Source of the DNA: Sphingomonas lacunae
GTDB lineage: Bacteria > Pseudomonadota > Alphaproteobacteria > Sphingomonadales > Sphingomonadaceae
Reading direction: 5' to 3'
Assembly: GCF_012979535.1 (NCBI RefSeq)
Contig: NZ_CP053015.1
Coordinates: 930,001-994,000, forward strand
Length of the DNA: 64,000 nucleotides
A program made the position numbers and the translations under genes. The notes beneath the pieces were generated by a model. That model saw nothing but the letters and a program-made list of their open reading frames with translations. It did not search any database and had not been told where the DNA came from. Shown here one piece after another: positions 55,598 to 63,178 of the stretch (position 1 is the stretch's first letter; each line of letters starts with the position of its first letter).

Positions 55598-55623
55598 GGG
55601 CCCCGGCATTGCTGCCGAGGCCC
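55598..55623. terminator. Hairpin between convergent phage genes
   Basis: CGGCA-TTGC-TGCCG inside GGGCC/GGCCC with a single C/A mismatch. It lies between the 55578 stop (plus) and the 55647 stop (minus) and could end transcription from both sides. No T-run. Confidence 0.55.
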
Positions 55624-55646
55624 CGAACCCGTGGCGGGTGACGCGA

Positions 55647-55982
55647 TCAGAGCAATGTGGGCTCAAACAGGGGCAGGCCGATGACGTCGCTGCTGTGCCG
55701 GCCCGCGTCGCCCATCGGGCGCAGCGGTGCGGCGGCGCGCAGGGCGATCAGCTGCGATTCCTTGGCCGTCGGTCGCATGGCTGCCATGCTCTTTTCCGCT
55801 TCGCGCTTGGCATGCGCCAGTTCGCCCCTGATGCGATATTCATGGGCGCCGGTGCCGCGTTCAAGCCAGCTCCAAAAGCCGCCCGTGCTCCAAGACAGAG
55901 CGCCGATGACTTCGCCGGCGCTGTTGTAGGCGACGTGATGCGTTGCCGTGTGCCGTTGCCAATGATGAGCGAGATCAACCAT
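55647..55982 (-). CDS. Lone reverse-strand phage gene with palindromic operator
   Basis: 111 residues. AAAGGA lies 9 nt before the ATG at 55982. The protein starts MVDLAHHWQRHTATHHVAYN, is Trp-rich (WSTGGFWSWLERG) and ends GLPLFEPTLL. No domain recognised. It is the only leftward gene among the rightward ones, carries its own promoter, and that promoter contains a perfect palindrome, so it may be expressed from the prophage and self-regulated. Possible superinfection or lysogeny-related gene; unproven. Confidence 0.7.
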   Translation of the reverse strand: MVDLAHHWQRHTATHHVAYNSAGEVIGALSWSTGGFWSWLERGTGAHEYRIRGELAHAKREAEKSMAAMRPTAKESQLIALRAAAPLRPMGDAGRHSSDVIGLPLFEPTLL

Positions 55983-56029
55983 GATTGCGCGTCCTTTCTG
56001 ACGATCGCCCCGGCCCGTTGCCAGCGGCT

Positions 56030-56066
56030 AGTTTGTGCAGATAGTCTGCACAAACTGACTTGTCAA
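56030..56066 (-). promoter_or_regulatory. Promoter with perfect 27-bp palindrome
   Basis: AGTTTGTGCAGA (56030-56041), TAG, TCTGCACAAACT (56045-56056): 12-bp arms without mismatch. On the minus strand a TTGACA (56066-56061) is 17 bp from a -10-like TATCTG (56043-56038) inside the palindrome. A regulator bound here would block transcription of the 55647-55982 gene. Confidence 0.7.
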
Positions 56067-56127
56067 GCGGGTGGTGCACCAGCGGGGTGGCGGACGCGCC
56101 ATGCGGCGTCGGCGCTTTCGGTTTGGA

Positions 56128-56149
56128 CGAGACGCCATGCGGCGTCTCG
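56128..56149. terminator. 9-bp hairpin
   Basis: CGAGACGCC-ATGC-GGCGTCTCG, a perfect 9-bp stem. A related GCGCCATGCGGCGTCGGCGC lies just upstream. It separates the reverse gene's promoter from the repeat array; no T-run. Confidence 0.4.
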
Positions 56150-56354
56150 CGGCCAGCGGCAGGCGATAGCCTGGCGCGGTACGGCCGCGTCCTTCTGCTC
56201 TCTCCTTCGCCCTGGCGCCGATCGATCAGCGGCCGCGCCCCGGCCCCTGCCGCCTCGATCCTTTCCCCCTCTTTATTTTTTTGACTTGCACCCCCGCCCC
56301 TTTGCGGCAAATAAGGGGTGCAGCGGCGTTGATCGCCCGACAAACGGGCCGGGG

Positions 56355-56612
56355 GGTAACCCGGTAACCGCATCGGTAACCGGACAGGTAACCGACAACC
56401 ATCTGAAATTGCAGGACAATTGCGCCGGTTACCACGGTTACCGCCTTCGCGCGCGTGTAATACACATGCGCACACGCGCACGCGCACGCACGTATAGGGA
56501 TACAAACATACAGGTAACCTCGGTAACTTGTATAAATATCCATCTAAATCAGGGCTTTAGCAGTTACCGAAAGCGGTTACCGGGCGGTTACCGCCTGTGG
56601 CGACCGGTAACC
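56355..56612. repeat. Array of twelve GGTAACC/GGTTACC sites
   Basis: GGTAACC at 56355, 56363, 56375, 56387, 56513 and 56606; reverse GGTTACC at 56427, 56436, 56575 and 56586; near copies GGTAACT at 56522 and AGTTACC at 56562. Between the two blocks is an alternating purine-pyrimidine run (56461-56495). The array ends 68 bp before the terminase small subunit gene. Confidence 0.85.
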
Positions 56613-56680
56613 GGGCGCACCTTTCGATCAGCCAAAACGGCTGAAATCCGCCATTTTCAATAAAATAGAGGGAAAAAGCA

Positions 56681-57319
56681 GTGTCGGGGACGGGCGGTGT
56701 GGAGAAATTTTCGGGCGACGCGATGCGCGAGCTGCGGGACGAGTTCGAGGCCGTCCAGGCGGCGTCGGCCGGCGAGCAGGTGGCGCTGCCGATCGACCTG
56801 ACCGAGAGCGATGCGCACCATGCGCTGCCCGACGCCAGCGAGATCGTCGCGATCCAGATGGAGCTGGGCTGTGACGTCGGCGAGGCGGTGCGCGAGCATC
56901 GGCGGCGCGGGCGCGGTGGCAGGCCAAAGGGGGCCAAGAATCGCAGGACCGAGGAATTCAGCCGCTACATCCTGCAATTCGGGCCGCATCCGGGGGTCAC
57001 GCTGGCGCGGATACAGGGGCGACCAACCGAAGTGCTGGCAAAGGAGCTGGGCTGCTCGATGGAAGCGGCCATGGGGATGCAGATCCGCGCGGCGGCGGAG
57101 TTGTTGCCCTATGTCGAGGGCAAGAAGCCGGTCGAGGTCAACATGCACCACGGCGGGCACATGTCGCTCGTCCTGGAGCAGGGCGGGGCGATGGACGGCG
57201 GCCTGATCGAGGGCGCGGCGATCGAGCCGATGCTGGCATTCGCACCGATGCCCGACGATGGGGTAGAAATGGCGGAAAAGCGTGGGTTTGACGAGGCAGA
57301 AGAAGGGCATTCGGAATGA
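56681..57319 (+). CDS. Terminase small subunit-like protein
   Basis: 212 residues from a GTG at 56681, with GAGGG 9 nt upstream. A helical, basic DNA-binding segment GDVGEAVREHRRRGRGG-like (near 70-90) precedes GVTLARIQGRPTEVLAKELG, and the C-terminus is acidic. The call rests on position immediately before the large subunit and on helix-turn-helix-like helices; no strong family motif is seen. It would bind the packaging site, perhaps the adjacent repeats. Confidence 0.65.
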   Translation: MSGTGGVEKFSGDAMRELRDEFEAVQAASAGEQVALPIDLTESDAHHALPDASEIVAIQMELGCDVGEAVREHRRRGRGGRPKGAKNRRTEEFSRYILQFGPHPGVTLARIQGRPTEVLAKELGCSMEAAMGMQIRAAAELLPYVEGKKPVEVNMHHGGHMSLVLEQGGAMDGGLIEGAAIEPMLAFAPMPDDGVEMAEKRGFDEAEEGHSE

Positions 57320-57585
57320 CATTGTCGGAACGCTGGGCGCAATGCCTTGCAAAATCTCGCTTTTTGGCGGGGAGTCGTAAGCTTTCGCAGCTTCACGGCC
57401 TCGCCGCCCTGGTCGGTTTGCAACCGACCCCCCCGGCCCCCCCCAGCCGGTCGATCCCAATCCCTCTCCGGGTCGCGCACGCGCGGTTCGGAATTTTTTG
57501 CCGGCCCTTCGGGCCCGCCCCGACCCTCTTGACCGGTTCAGGAGCCGCGAAATTTCGTCGGCCTGTAGTGGGGTCGGGGATATGA
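57316..57585 (+). CDS. Doubtful small gene, or packaging-site DNA
   Basis: A frame of 89 residues with ATGA overlaps at both ends, starting MTLSERWAQCLAKSRFLAG. The rest is low complexity, Pro-rich with a GC tract, and contains a perfect hairpin GGTCGGTT-TGC-AACCGACC (57411-57429). It may be a real gene or a structured non-coding spacer between the two terminase genes. Confidence 0.35.
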   Translation: MTLSERWAQCLAKSRFLAGSRKLSQLHGLAALVGLQPTPPAPPSRSIPIPLRVAHARFGIFCRPFGPAPTLLTGSGAAKFRRPVVGSGI

Positions 57586-59132
57586 GCGGGGTCGAGCGGG
57601 TCATGAAACCGGTAGGGCCGGTTGCAGGGGCGTTCATGGAAAGCCGCGCGGTGATCGCCGGCATCATGGGGCCGGTGGGCGCGGGCAAGACAGTGGCGAG
57701 CATCGCCCATTGTGTCAAGCTGGCCAGCTGGCAAAATGCCGTATGGGATCCCCAGCGCGGCTGCCACGTCAAGAAATGCCGGATCGCCGTGGTGCGCGAC
57801 ACCTATCCGAACCTTGACCGCACGGTGATCAAGAGCTGGCACCAATGGTTTCCGGCGACGATGGGCAAATGGAGCTGGGGTAGCCCCAGAACGCATAATT
57901 TCACGATGACCGCCGGGACCAAGGGCCTGCGGGGTTACCATGAAATCGACATGGAGATGATCTTTACCGCCATCGGCGAGCACGCGGTCGAGGATGTGCT
58001 GCGCGGGCTTGAGCTGACCGGCCTGTGGTTCAACGAGGCCGACCTGCTGCCGCGATCGGCGGTTGACGTCGGTATCGGCCGTATCGGCCGGTACCCATCG
58101 GCGATCGAGGGTGGTTGTGCCGTGTCGCAGATCTTTTGCGATTTCAACGCGCCCGACGAGGACAATTGGGCCTATGACCTGTTTGTCGACCAGAGCATCG
58201 ATCCTGAGATTCGCCAACAGATCGAGGAGGAAATCGGCCAGGATCAACCGCTGATCGCTTTTTACCGGCAGCCCGGCGCGCGGGAAAAAGGTGCAGAGAA
58301 TCTGCACAACCTGCCCAAAGGATACTATGCAAAACAATTAGTTGGGATGCGCGCCGATAAAATTCGCCGTTTGATCGACAATCAGTTTGGTGCGGTCAAA
58401 TCGGGTATGCCGGTCTATCCCGAGTGGAATGACAGTCTGCATGTGGTCGACAAGCTGGCCCCGGTGCGCGGCCTGCCGCTGCGGATCGGGATGGATGCCG
58501 GCCTGACGCCAGCGGCGGTGATAGGCCAGCGCAACGCGCTTGGCCAGACACTGGTGCTGGCCGAACTGGCGGTGTTCATCGATGAGGAAGACGGTTCGCT
58601 GGGCAGCATTGGCCCCACGGCGTTCGGCGAGGCATTGGCTGACCTGTTGCAAAGCCGGTTTCCGGGGTTCCCGGTGGAGTGGGCGGCGGTCGATCCTGCG
58701 GCGGCGGCGGGGACGGATGGCAGCGGTAACGAGCTCAACTGGTTGCAGATTGCCGCCAAGGCGTCGGGCCTGCGGATCAGGCCTGCCCCGGTGCCGAACA
58801 ATTCGCTGGATGTCCGGTTGGAAGCGGTGCGCAAGCCGCTGTCGCGGCTGGTTGAGGCCGGTCGGCCGGGCCTGTTGGTGTCGTCGGAATGCAAGGTATT
58901 AAGGCGCGGCTTCAACAGCGGCTATGTGTTCCGCCGAACCGCCCTGGCTGGCGGCGATGGCCGATATGAGAACAAGCCGGTGAAGAACCAATACAGTCAC
59001 GTCCATGACGCCTTGCAGTATCTGATGGTGACCAGCGGCGAAGGCCGCATGGCCGCCGCTGCGGCTGATGGCGGGCGGCGAGGTTCGGGCCCGCGCGTCC
59101 AAGTTGTCGGCGAGTACAACCCTTTTGCGTGA
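57582..59132 (+). CDS. Terminase large subunit
   Basis: 516 residues from the ATG at 57582. The ATPase motor has Walker A GPVGAGKTVASIAH near 30-43 and a Walker B-like LTGLWFNEADL near 145-155. The nuclease half begins near residue 285 with GMPVYPEWNDSLHVV and LRIGMDAGLTPAAVIG, whose Asp would be the first metal ligand, and VEWAAVDPAAAAG. Packages DNA into the procapsid through the portal encoded downstream. Confidence 0.92.
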   Translation: MSGVERVMKPVGPVAGAFMESRAVIAGIMGPVGAGKTVASIAHCVKLASWQNAVWDPQRGCHVKKCRIAVVRDTYPNLDRTVIKSWHQWFPATMGKWSWGSPRTHNFTMTAGTKGLRGYHEIDMEMIFTAIGEHAVEDVLRGLELTGLWFNEADLLPRSAVDVGIGRIGRYPSAIEGGCAVSQIFCDFNAPDEDNWAYDLFVDQSIDPEIRQQIEEEIGQDQPLIAFYRQPGAREKGAENLHNLPKGYYAKQLVGMRADKIRRLIDNQFGAVKSGMPVYPEWNDSLHVVDKLAPVRGLPLRIGMDAGLTPAAVIGQRNALGQTLVLAELAVFIDEEDGSLGSIGPTAFGEALADLLQSRFPGFPVEWAAVDPAAAAGTDGSGNELNWLQIAAKASGLRIRPAPVPNNSLDVRLEAVRKPLSRLVEAGRPGLLVSSECKVLRRGFNSGYVFRRTALAGGDGRYENKPVKNQYSHVHDALQYLMVTSGEGRMAAAAADGGRRGSGPRVQVVGEYNPFA

Positions 59133-59142
59133 GGATGATCCG

Positions 59143-59382
59143 ATGAAGGCTCTCGGAAAAGTCGGAAAGGCGCTGGTTTCCCCGCTGGGTGCGGCGGTTG
59201 GCGTGTTCAAAAAGCCCAAGATTCCGGCGCCGACGCCGGTGGCGACCCGCGACAATGTGCGCATGTCCCAGATTGCCGAGGACCGGATGCTGAAACGGCG
59301 CGGTGGCCTGGCTGACCTGTTCACCGGTGCCACTGGTGCCGAACCTGCCCCGGTCGGGGCGAAAGCCCTGTTGGGGCAGTGA
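59143..59382 (+). CDS. Small hypothetical phage protein
   Basis: 79 residues from the ATG at 59143. Starts MKALGKVGKALVSPLGAAVG and continues with a basic KKPKIPAPTPVATRDNVRMS. It lies between terminase and portal; no function recognised. Similar short proteins with this opening occur in other podovirus-like prophages, but I cannot name a family. Confidence 0.65.
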   Translation: MKALGKVGKALVSPLGAAVGVFKKPKIPAPTPVATRDNVRMSQIAEDRMLKRRGGLADLFTGATGAEPAPVGAKALLGQ

Positions 59383-59393
59383 TGGAGACGATG

Positions 59394-60062
59394 ATGGCAA
59401 AAACCACGACAGAAGCCCCGGCCAGCGAAGGGCTGGGCGGCCCGGGCCTGACAGACCTGGCGACCGATCCGGCAGCGGCGCCCTCCACCGATCCGGCGCC
59501 TGTTGACGAGCCGACCCCGCTGGAAACGGCGGTGGCGGCGGCGGACGCTGCGCCGGCAGATCCTGCTGCCGATCCGGCAGTGGCATCCGCTGAGGCCGAA
59601 GCCGAAGCCAAGGGTGCGGCTGACGAGGCGGCAAAGGCCAAGGGTTTTGCCAATGCGCAAGCCGAAGCGGATGCCAAGGCCGCTGCCGAGACGGGGGACA
59701 AAAAGGCGGCAAAGCCGCGCCAGCGCAAGCCCAAGGCCCCGGTTGCAGCTGACTTGCCCGAGCTGGCTGACTGGCTGGCATCCGGCCATGGCGAGCTGTC
59801 GATCGGCTTTGGCGATGTTGCCGCGCCAGCGGCATCGATGCCGTCAACGCCGGTGGCAGGAATGACCCGTCGCGGCGGCCGATTTGTTACCGATGGTGCG
59901 GTTGTGCCGCGCACGGCACGGCTGCCGGGTGCGCTGTCGGTAACCCATGCCTGGCTGATCGATGGCACCACGCCGATCGCGCGGTGCGAGCTGGGCGCGG
60001 CCATGACCCTGCAACCCAATGTGCAGGTCGAGTTCAAGGCCGGATCGCTGGCCTTTTCCTGA
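59394..60062 (+). CDS. Ala-rich hypothetical phage protein
   Basis: 222 residues from the ATG at 59394 (GGAG 6 nt upstream; other ATGs at 59382 and 59391). Residues 1-110 are Ala/Pro/Glu-rich and probably unstructured or helical; the last 70 (LPGALSVTHAWLIDGTTPIA) look beta-rich. Function unknown. It is 27 bp from the portal gene. Confidence 0.65.
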   Translation: MAKTTTEAPASEGLGGPGLTDLATDPAAAPSTDPAPVDEPTPLETAVAAADAAPADPAADPAVASAEAEAEAKGAADEAAKAKGFANAQAEADAKAAAETGDKKAAKPRQRKPKAPVAADLPELADWLASGHGELSIGFGDVAAPAASMPSTPVAGMTRRGGRFVTDGAVVPRTARLPGALSVTHAWLIDGTTPIARCELGAAMTLQPNVQVEFKAGSLAFS

Positions 60063-60089
60063 TCCTGACCCACGTCAAAGGAGATTCCC

Positions 60090-61730
60090 ATGGCTGCAAC
60101 GGAGCAGGTTGACGACATCCTGCATCGATTTTCCGAGATGGAAAGCGCCCGGCAGCCGTGGGAATCGGCCTGGCGCGAAATTGATGAGCGGATCAACCCG
60201 CTGGGCCAAGGCGGGTTTTCGACCAAATCGCAAGGGGGTGTGCGTGGTGTCGATATTTTTGACCATACGGCCAGCGAGGGGCTGAACCGTTTTCAGGCCG
60301 CCTATACCGGCATGATCATCCCGCGCGGCGAACGCTATCACCAGCTGATCACGACAGATTCGGCGCTGAACGATTTGCCGGCAGCCCAGCGGTGGCTGGA
60401 AGAAGCAAACGACAAGCTGTTTGCCATGCGGTACGCGCCCATGGCCGGGTTTGACCCGGAAGCCGGCATGAATATCCGTTCGCTGGGTAGCTATGGCTGT
60501 GGCCCGCTGTGGATCGATCATTGGGTTGGCCGCGGCATTTTCTACAAATGCCTGCACATGTCCGAGGTCTATATTGCCGAGGATTTCCGGGGGCGGGTTG
60601 ATACTGTGGCCCGCAAGTTCAAGCAGACGGTGCGCCAGTTCCTGCAACAGTTCGGCAGAGACAATCTGCCGCCGTCGATCGCCAAGGCGGTCGAGGGCAA
60701 TGAGTTGTCACGCGAGTTTGACGTGCTGCATGTCGTGCGGCCGCGCGCCGATGTCGATCCCGAGCGGCTCGATTTCCGGCGCCTGTCGATCGAAAGCCTG
60801 TATGTGCTGATGGCCGACAAGGTCATCGTGCGCGAGGGCGGATATTCGTCAATGCCGATCACGGTATCGCGCTATGTCACCGGCCCGCGCGAGATCTATG
60901 GCCGGTCGCCGGCGCTGCAAGTGCTGGGCACCATCCGCACCGCGAACGAGATCATGAAAACGCTGCTGCGACAGGCGCACAAGGCGGTCGATCCGCCGCT
61001 GTTGCTGCCGGAAGATGGCGTGCTGACGCGGGTAGGAACAATGCCCGGCGGCGCCAATGTCGGCGGCCTTGACTTCAACGGCCGCCCAATGGTGGTTCCG
61101 TTGCAGACAGGCGGGCAGCTGGGCATCGGCATGGACATGCTCAACAATGAGCGCGAAGTCGTGCGCGATGCGTTCCTGGAAAAGGTCTGGTCGCTGATCC
61201 TTGACCGCAAGGACCGCATGACGGCAACCGAAGTGCTGGAAATCAGCCGCATGCAAGGCATGTTGCTGGCCCCGATGGCCAGCCGGCAGGAAGCCGAATG
61301 GCTTGGCCCGCAAATCGAGCGCGAGCTCGATATCGGCATGTCGTCAGGCTATATCCCGCCGATGCCGCCCGAGATGCGCGAAGCCGGCGCGCGGGTGAAA
61401 GTGATCTATGACAACCCATTGTCGCGGGCGGCCAAGGCCGAGGAAGCCATTGGCTTTTCGCGCTATATCGAGACACTGATTCCGTTGGCCAATATCGTCG
61501 GCGAAGAGGTGTTCGACGTGATCGACACTGAAGCCGCCCCGCGCGAGTTGGGAAGAGCGTTGGCCGTGCAGCAGAAGTATATGGCACCGCCAGATGCGGT
61601 TGCAGCCAAGCGCGAAGATCGCGCACAGCGAAAGGCGCAAGAGTCTGTCTTGGCCGCGCTGCCTGCCGCCGCTGGCGCGGTGAAGGATCTGGCATCGGCG
61701 CGAGCACAGGAAACCGCCTATGCCGGATGA
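60090..61730 (+). CDS. Podovirus-type portal (head-to-tail connector) protein
   Basis: 546 residues. The protein has the head-tail connecting family layout: SEMESARQPWESAWREIDER at the start, TASEGLNRFQAAYTGMIIPRGERYHQL, FDPEAGMNIRSLGSYGCGPLWID, a central barrel part with GGANVGGLDFNGRPMVVPLQ, and the C-terminal KDRMTATEVLEISRMQGM and PMASRQEAEWLGPQIERELD. It forms the ring through which DNA enters and leaves the capsid and to which the tail attaches. Confidence 0.9.
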   Translation: MAATEQVDDILHRFSEMESARQPWESAWREIDERINPLGQGGFSTKSQGGVRGVDIFDHTASEGLNRFQAAYTGMIIPRGERYHQLITTDSALNDLPAAQRWLEEANDKLFAMRYAPMAGFDPEAGMNIRSLGSYGCGPLWIDHWVGRGIFYKCLHMSEVYIAEDFRGRVDTVARKFKQTVRQFLQQFGRDNLPPSIAKAVEGNELSREFDVLHVVRPRADVDPERLDFRRLSIESLYVLMADKVIVREGGYSSMPITVSRYVTGPREIYGRSPALQVLGTIRTANEIMKTLLRQAHKAVDPPLLLPEDGVLTRVGTMPGGANVGGLDFNGRPMVVPLQTGGQLGIGMDMLNNEREVVRDAFLEKVWSLILDRKDRMTATEVLEISRMQGMLLAPMASRQEAEWLGPQIERELDIGMSSGYIPPMPPEMREAGARVKVIYDNPLSRAAKAEEAIGFSRYIETLIPLANIVGEEVFDVIDTEAAPRELGRALAVQQKYMAPPDAVAAKREDRAQRKAQESVLAALPAAAGAVKDLASARAQETAYAG

Positions 61731-62016
61731 AAGCCATCTGTCGGTCATTGAGCGGGTGCAGCGATGGTGGAATGCCCGCCGGGCGCACCATTACCGTGAA
61801 ACCTTTCTGGGCCCGGACGGCACGCCGCATGTCCATGCCCGCAAGGTGCTGGCCGACCTGAACCGTTTTTGCCGGGTCAACAGCAGCACATTTGACCCAG
61901 ATCCCCGCACGCACGCGCTGCTCGAAGGGCGGCGCGAAGTGGCGCTGAGGATCCTCGCGTTCCTGAATATCGATAGCGCGGATATCGCGCCCTATGTGGA
62001 GGTGCAAAATGAGTGA
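61720..62016 (+). CDS. Bbp19-like phage protein
   Basis: 98 residues, overlapping the end of the portal gene by 11 nt. RVQRWWNARRAHHYRETFLG, ARKVLADLNRFCRVNSSTFD and DPRTHALLEGRREVALRILAFL match the Bbp19-like small proteins found between portal and scaffold in BPP-1-like phages, as I recall the family. Function unknown. Confidence 0.7.
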   Translation: MPDESHLSVIERVQRWWNARRAHHYRETFLGPDGTPHVHARKVLADLNRFCRVNSSTFDPDPRTHALLEGRREVALRILAFLNIDSADIAPYVEVQNE

Positions 62017-62929
62017 AGCTGTTGCTGGCGGCGATGCCGTCGTGGCGCCCCCGGCTGATGCCGGGGCTGGTGGTGCTGATGCGGGCGGCGCGGCCGCACT
62101 GTTGTCCGGTGGCGGCGACGGTGCTCCGCCTCCCGATGGTGGGTCGGGTAATGGCGGCGGCGGCGATCCCTGGTATGCCGGCCTGCCGGACGAGGACCGC
62201 AGCTGGGCGGAAAAGAAGGGTTTTGCCGACCTGCCCGCCGCGCTGAAATCCTATCGCGAGCTGGAAGGGCGCTATCTGTCGGGCGACAAGCTGGTCGTGC
62301 CGAAGGAAGGTGACCCGCAAGAGGTGTTCGATCGCTATTATGCGGCGATCGGGCGGCCCGAAGCGCCGGACAAATATGAGTTCAAGGCCCCCGACGGTCA
62401 CGAGCTGGACGCCGACCTGACGGGCCGGATCGGCAAAAAGGCGTTCGAGGCGGGTGTGCCGCAAGCGATGCTGGCCCCCTTGGTCGATGAATTCAACGCC
62501 TATGTCCTGGAGCAACAGCAGACCGCCGAAGCGGCCCGGATTGCGGCCAAGAATGAGGGGGTTGCCGAGGTTCGCCGCGAATGGGGTGACAATTTCGACA
62601 GCCGGATTGCCCAGGCCAATCAGGCGATGCGAATGCTCGAACTGACGCCGGACGACATTGGCGCGCTGGAGGACGCATGGGGTACCCCGCGCGTGCTGCG
62701 GTTGATGCACAAGCTGGGCGCCGGCATGGGCGAGGATGCCCTGATCGGCGGCGGTGCGGCGCAACGGTTTTCGCTCAGCCCCGCCGAGGCGCGAGCCGAG
62801 CGTGAGCGACTGGAATCCGACCCGGATCATATCAAGCGATACATGTCTGGCGACAAGGCGTCGCGCGAGCGGATGGCGATGCTCAACCAGATCATTGCGG
62901 CCGACGAGGAGCGCCGTCGCAACGGCTGA
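62009..62929 (+). CDS. Capsid scaffold/assembly-like protein
   Basis: 306 residues from the ATG at 62009, overlapping the Bbp19-like stop by 8 nt. The first 60 residues are Gly/Ala-rich. A helical body follows: WYAGLPDEDRSWAEKKGFAD, LPAALKSYRELEGRYLSGDK and QQTAEAARIAAKNEGVAEVR, an aromatic/helix pattern found in phage scaffolding proteins that precede capsid genes. It should guide procapsid assembly. The call rests on position and composition. Confidence 0.72.
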   Translation: MSEAVAGGDAVVAPPADAGAGGADAGGAAALLSGGGDGAPPPDGGSGNGGGGDPWYAGLPDEDRSWAEKKGFADLPAALKSYRELEGRYLSGDKLVVPKEGDPQEVFDRYYAAIGRPEAPDKYEFKAPDGHELDADLTGRIGKKAFEAGVPQAMLAPLVDEFNAYVLEQQQTAEAARIAAKNEGVAEVRREWGDNFDSRIAQANQAMRMLELTPDDIGALEDAWGTPRVLRLMHKLGAGMGEDALIGGGAAQRFSLSPAEARAERERLESDPDHIKRYMSGDKASRERMAMLNQIIAADEERRRNG

Positions 62930-62991
62930 GGCGGGTGGTGGAAAGCTCGTCCCCGGTTGGGGAAATGTGGGCCGGCAGCATTGGTATTAAT

Positions 62992-63022
62992 GGGGGCGGG
63001 TCCGCAGGGATATACCGCCCCC
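62992..63022 (+). terminator. Hairpin between scaffold and capsid genes
   Basis: GGGGGCGG pairs with CCGCCCCC (8 bp) over a 15-nt loop, followed by TTGTCTG. The 249-bp gap holds no convincing gene. The hairpin may reduce read-through, or act as a processing site that sets capsid expression apart. Confidence 0.5.
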
Positions 63023-63178
63023 TTGTCTGACAAGCCCAAGGTTTCCCGATGTGGCCCGGACTCGTCGCCCCGCAGACAGGGGTCGCCCAAGCGGGCGTTA
63101 CCGCCAGAAAGGCCCGGCCCCCGGCTGACAAGCCCTTCGCTCTGATGAACGAACCCATCCCAGTGAAGGAATTGACCC

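Larger units (their letters stand above)
55983..56680. other. Non-coding 0.7-kb region before the terminase
   Basis: No convincing gene is found here; frames crossing it are low complexity. It contains a promoter and palindrome for the reverse gene, a 9-bp hairpin, an inverted repeat TGCACCCC (56287-56294)/GGGGTGCA (56315-56322), an alternating CA/CG stretch and twelve GGTAACC-type sites. It may serve as replication origin, packaging site or both. Confidence 0.7.

Noticed and set aside
56060..56284. A 74-residue plus-strand frame after the palindrome
   Set aside because: No ribosome site, low complexity, and it contains the GACGCC hairpin repeats.
55575..56663. A 362-residue plus-strand frame over the non-coding region
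   Set aside because: It is antisense to the 55647-55982 gene, crosses palindromes and repeats, and its translation is low complexity.
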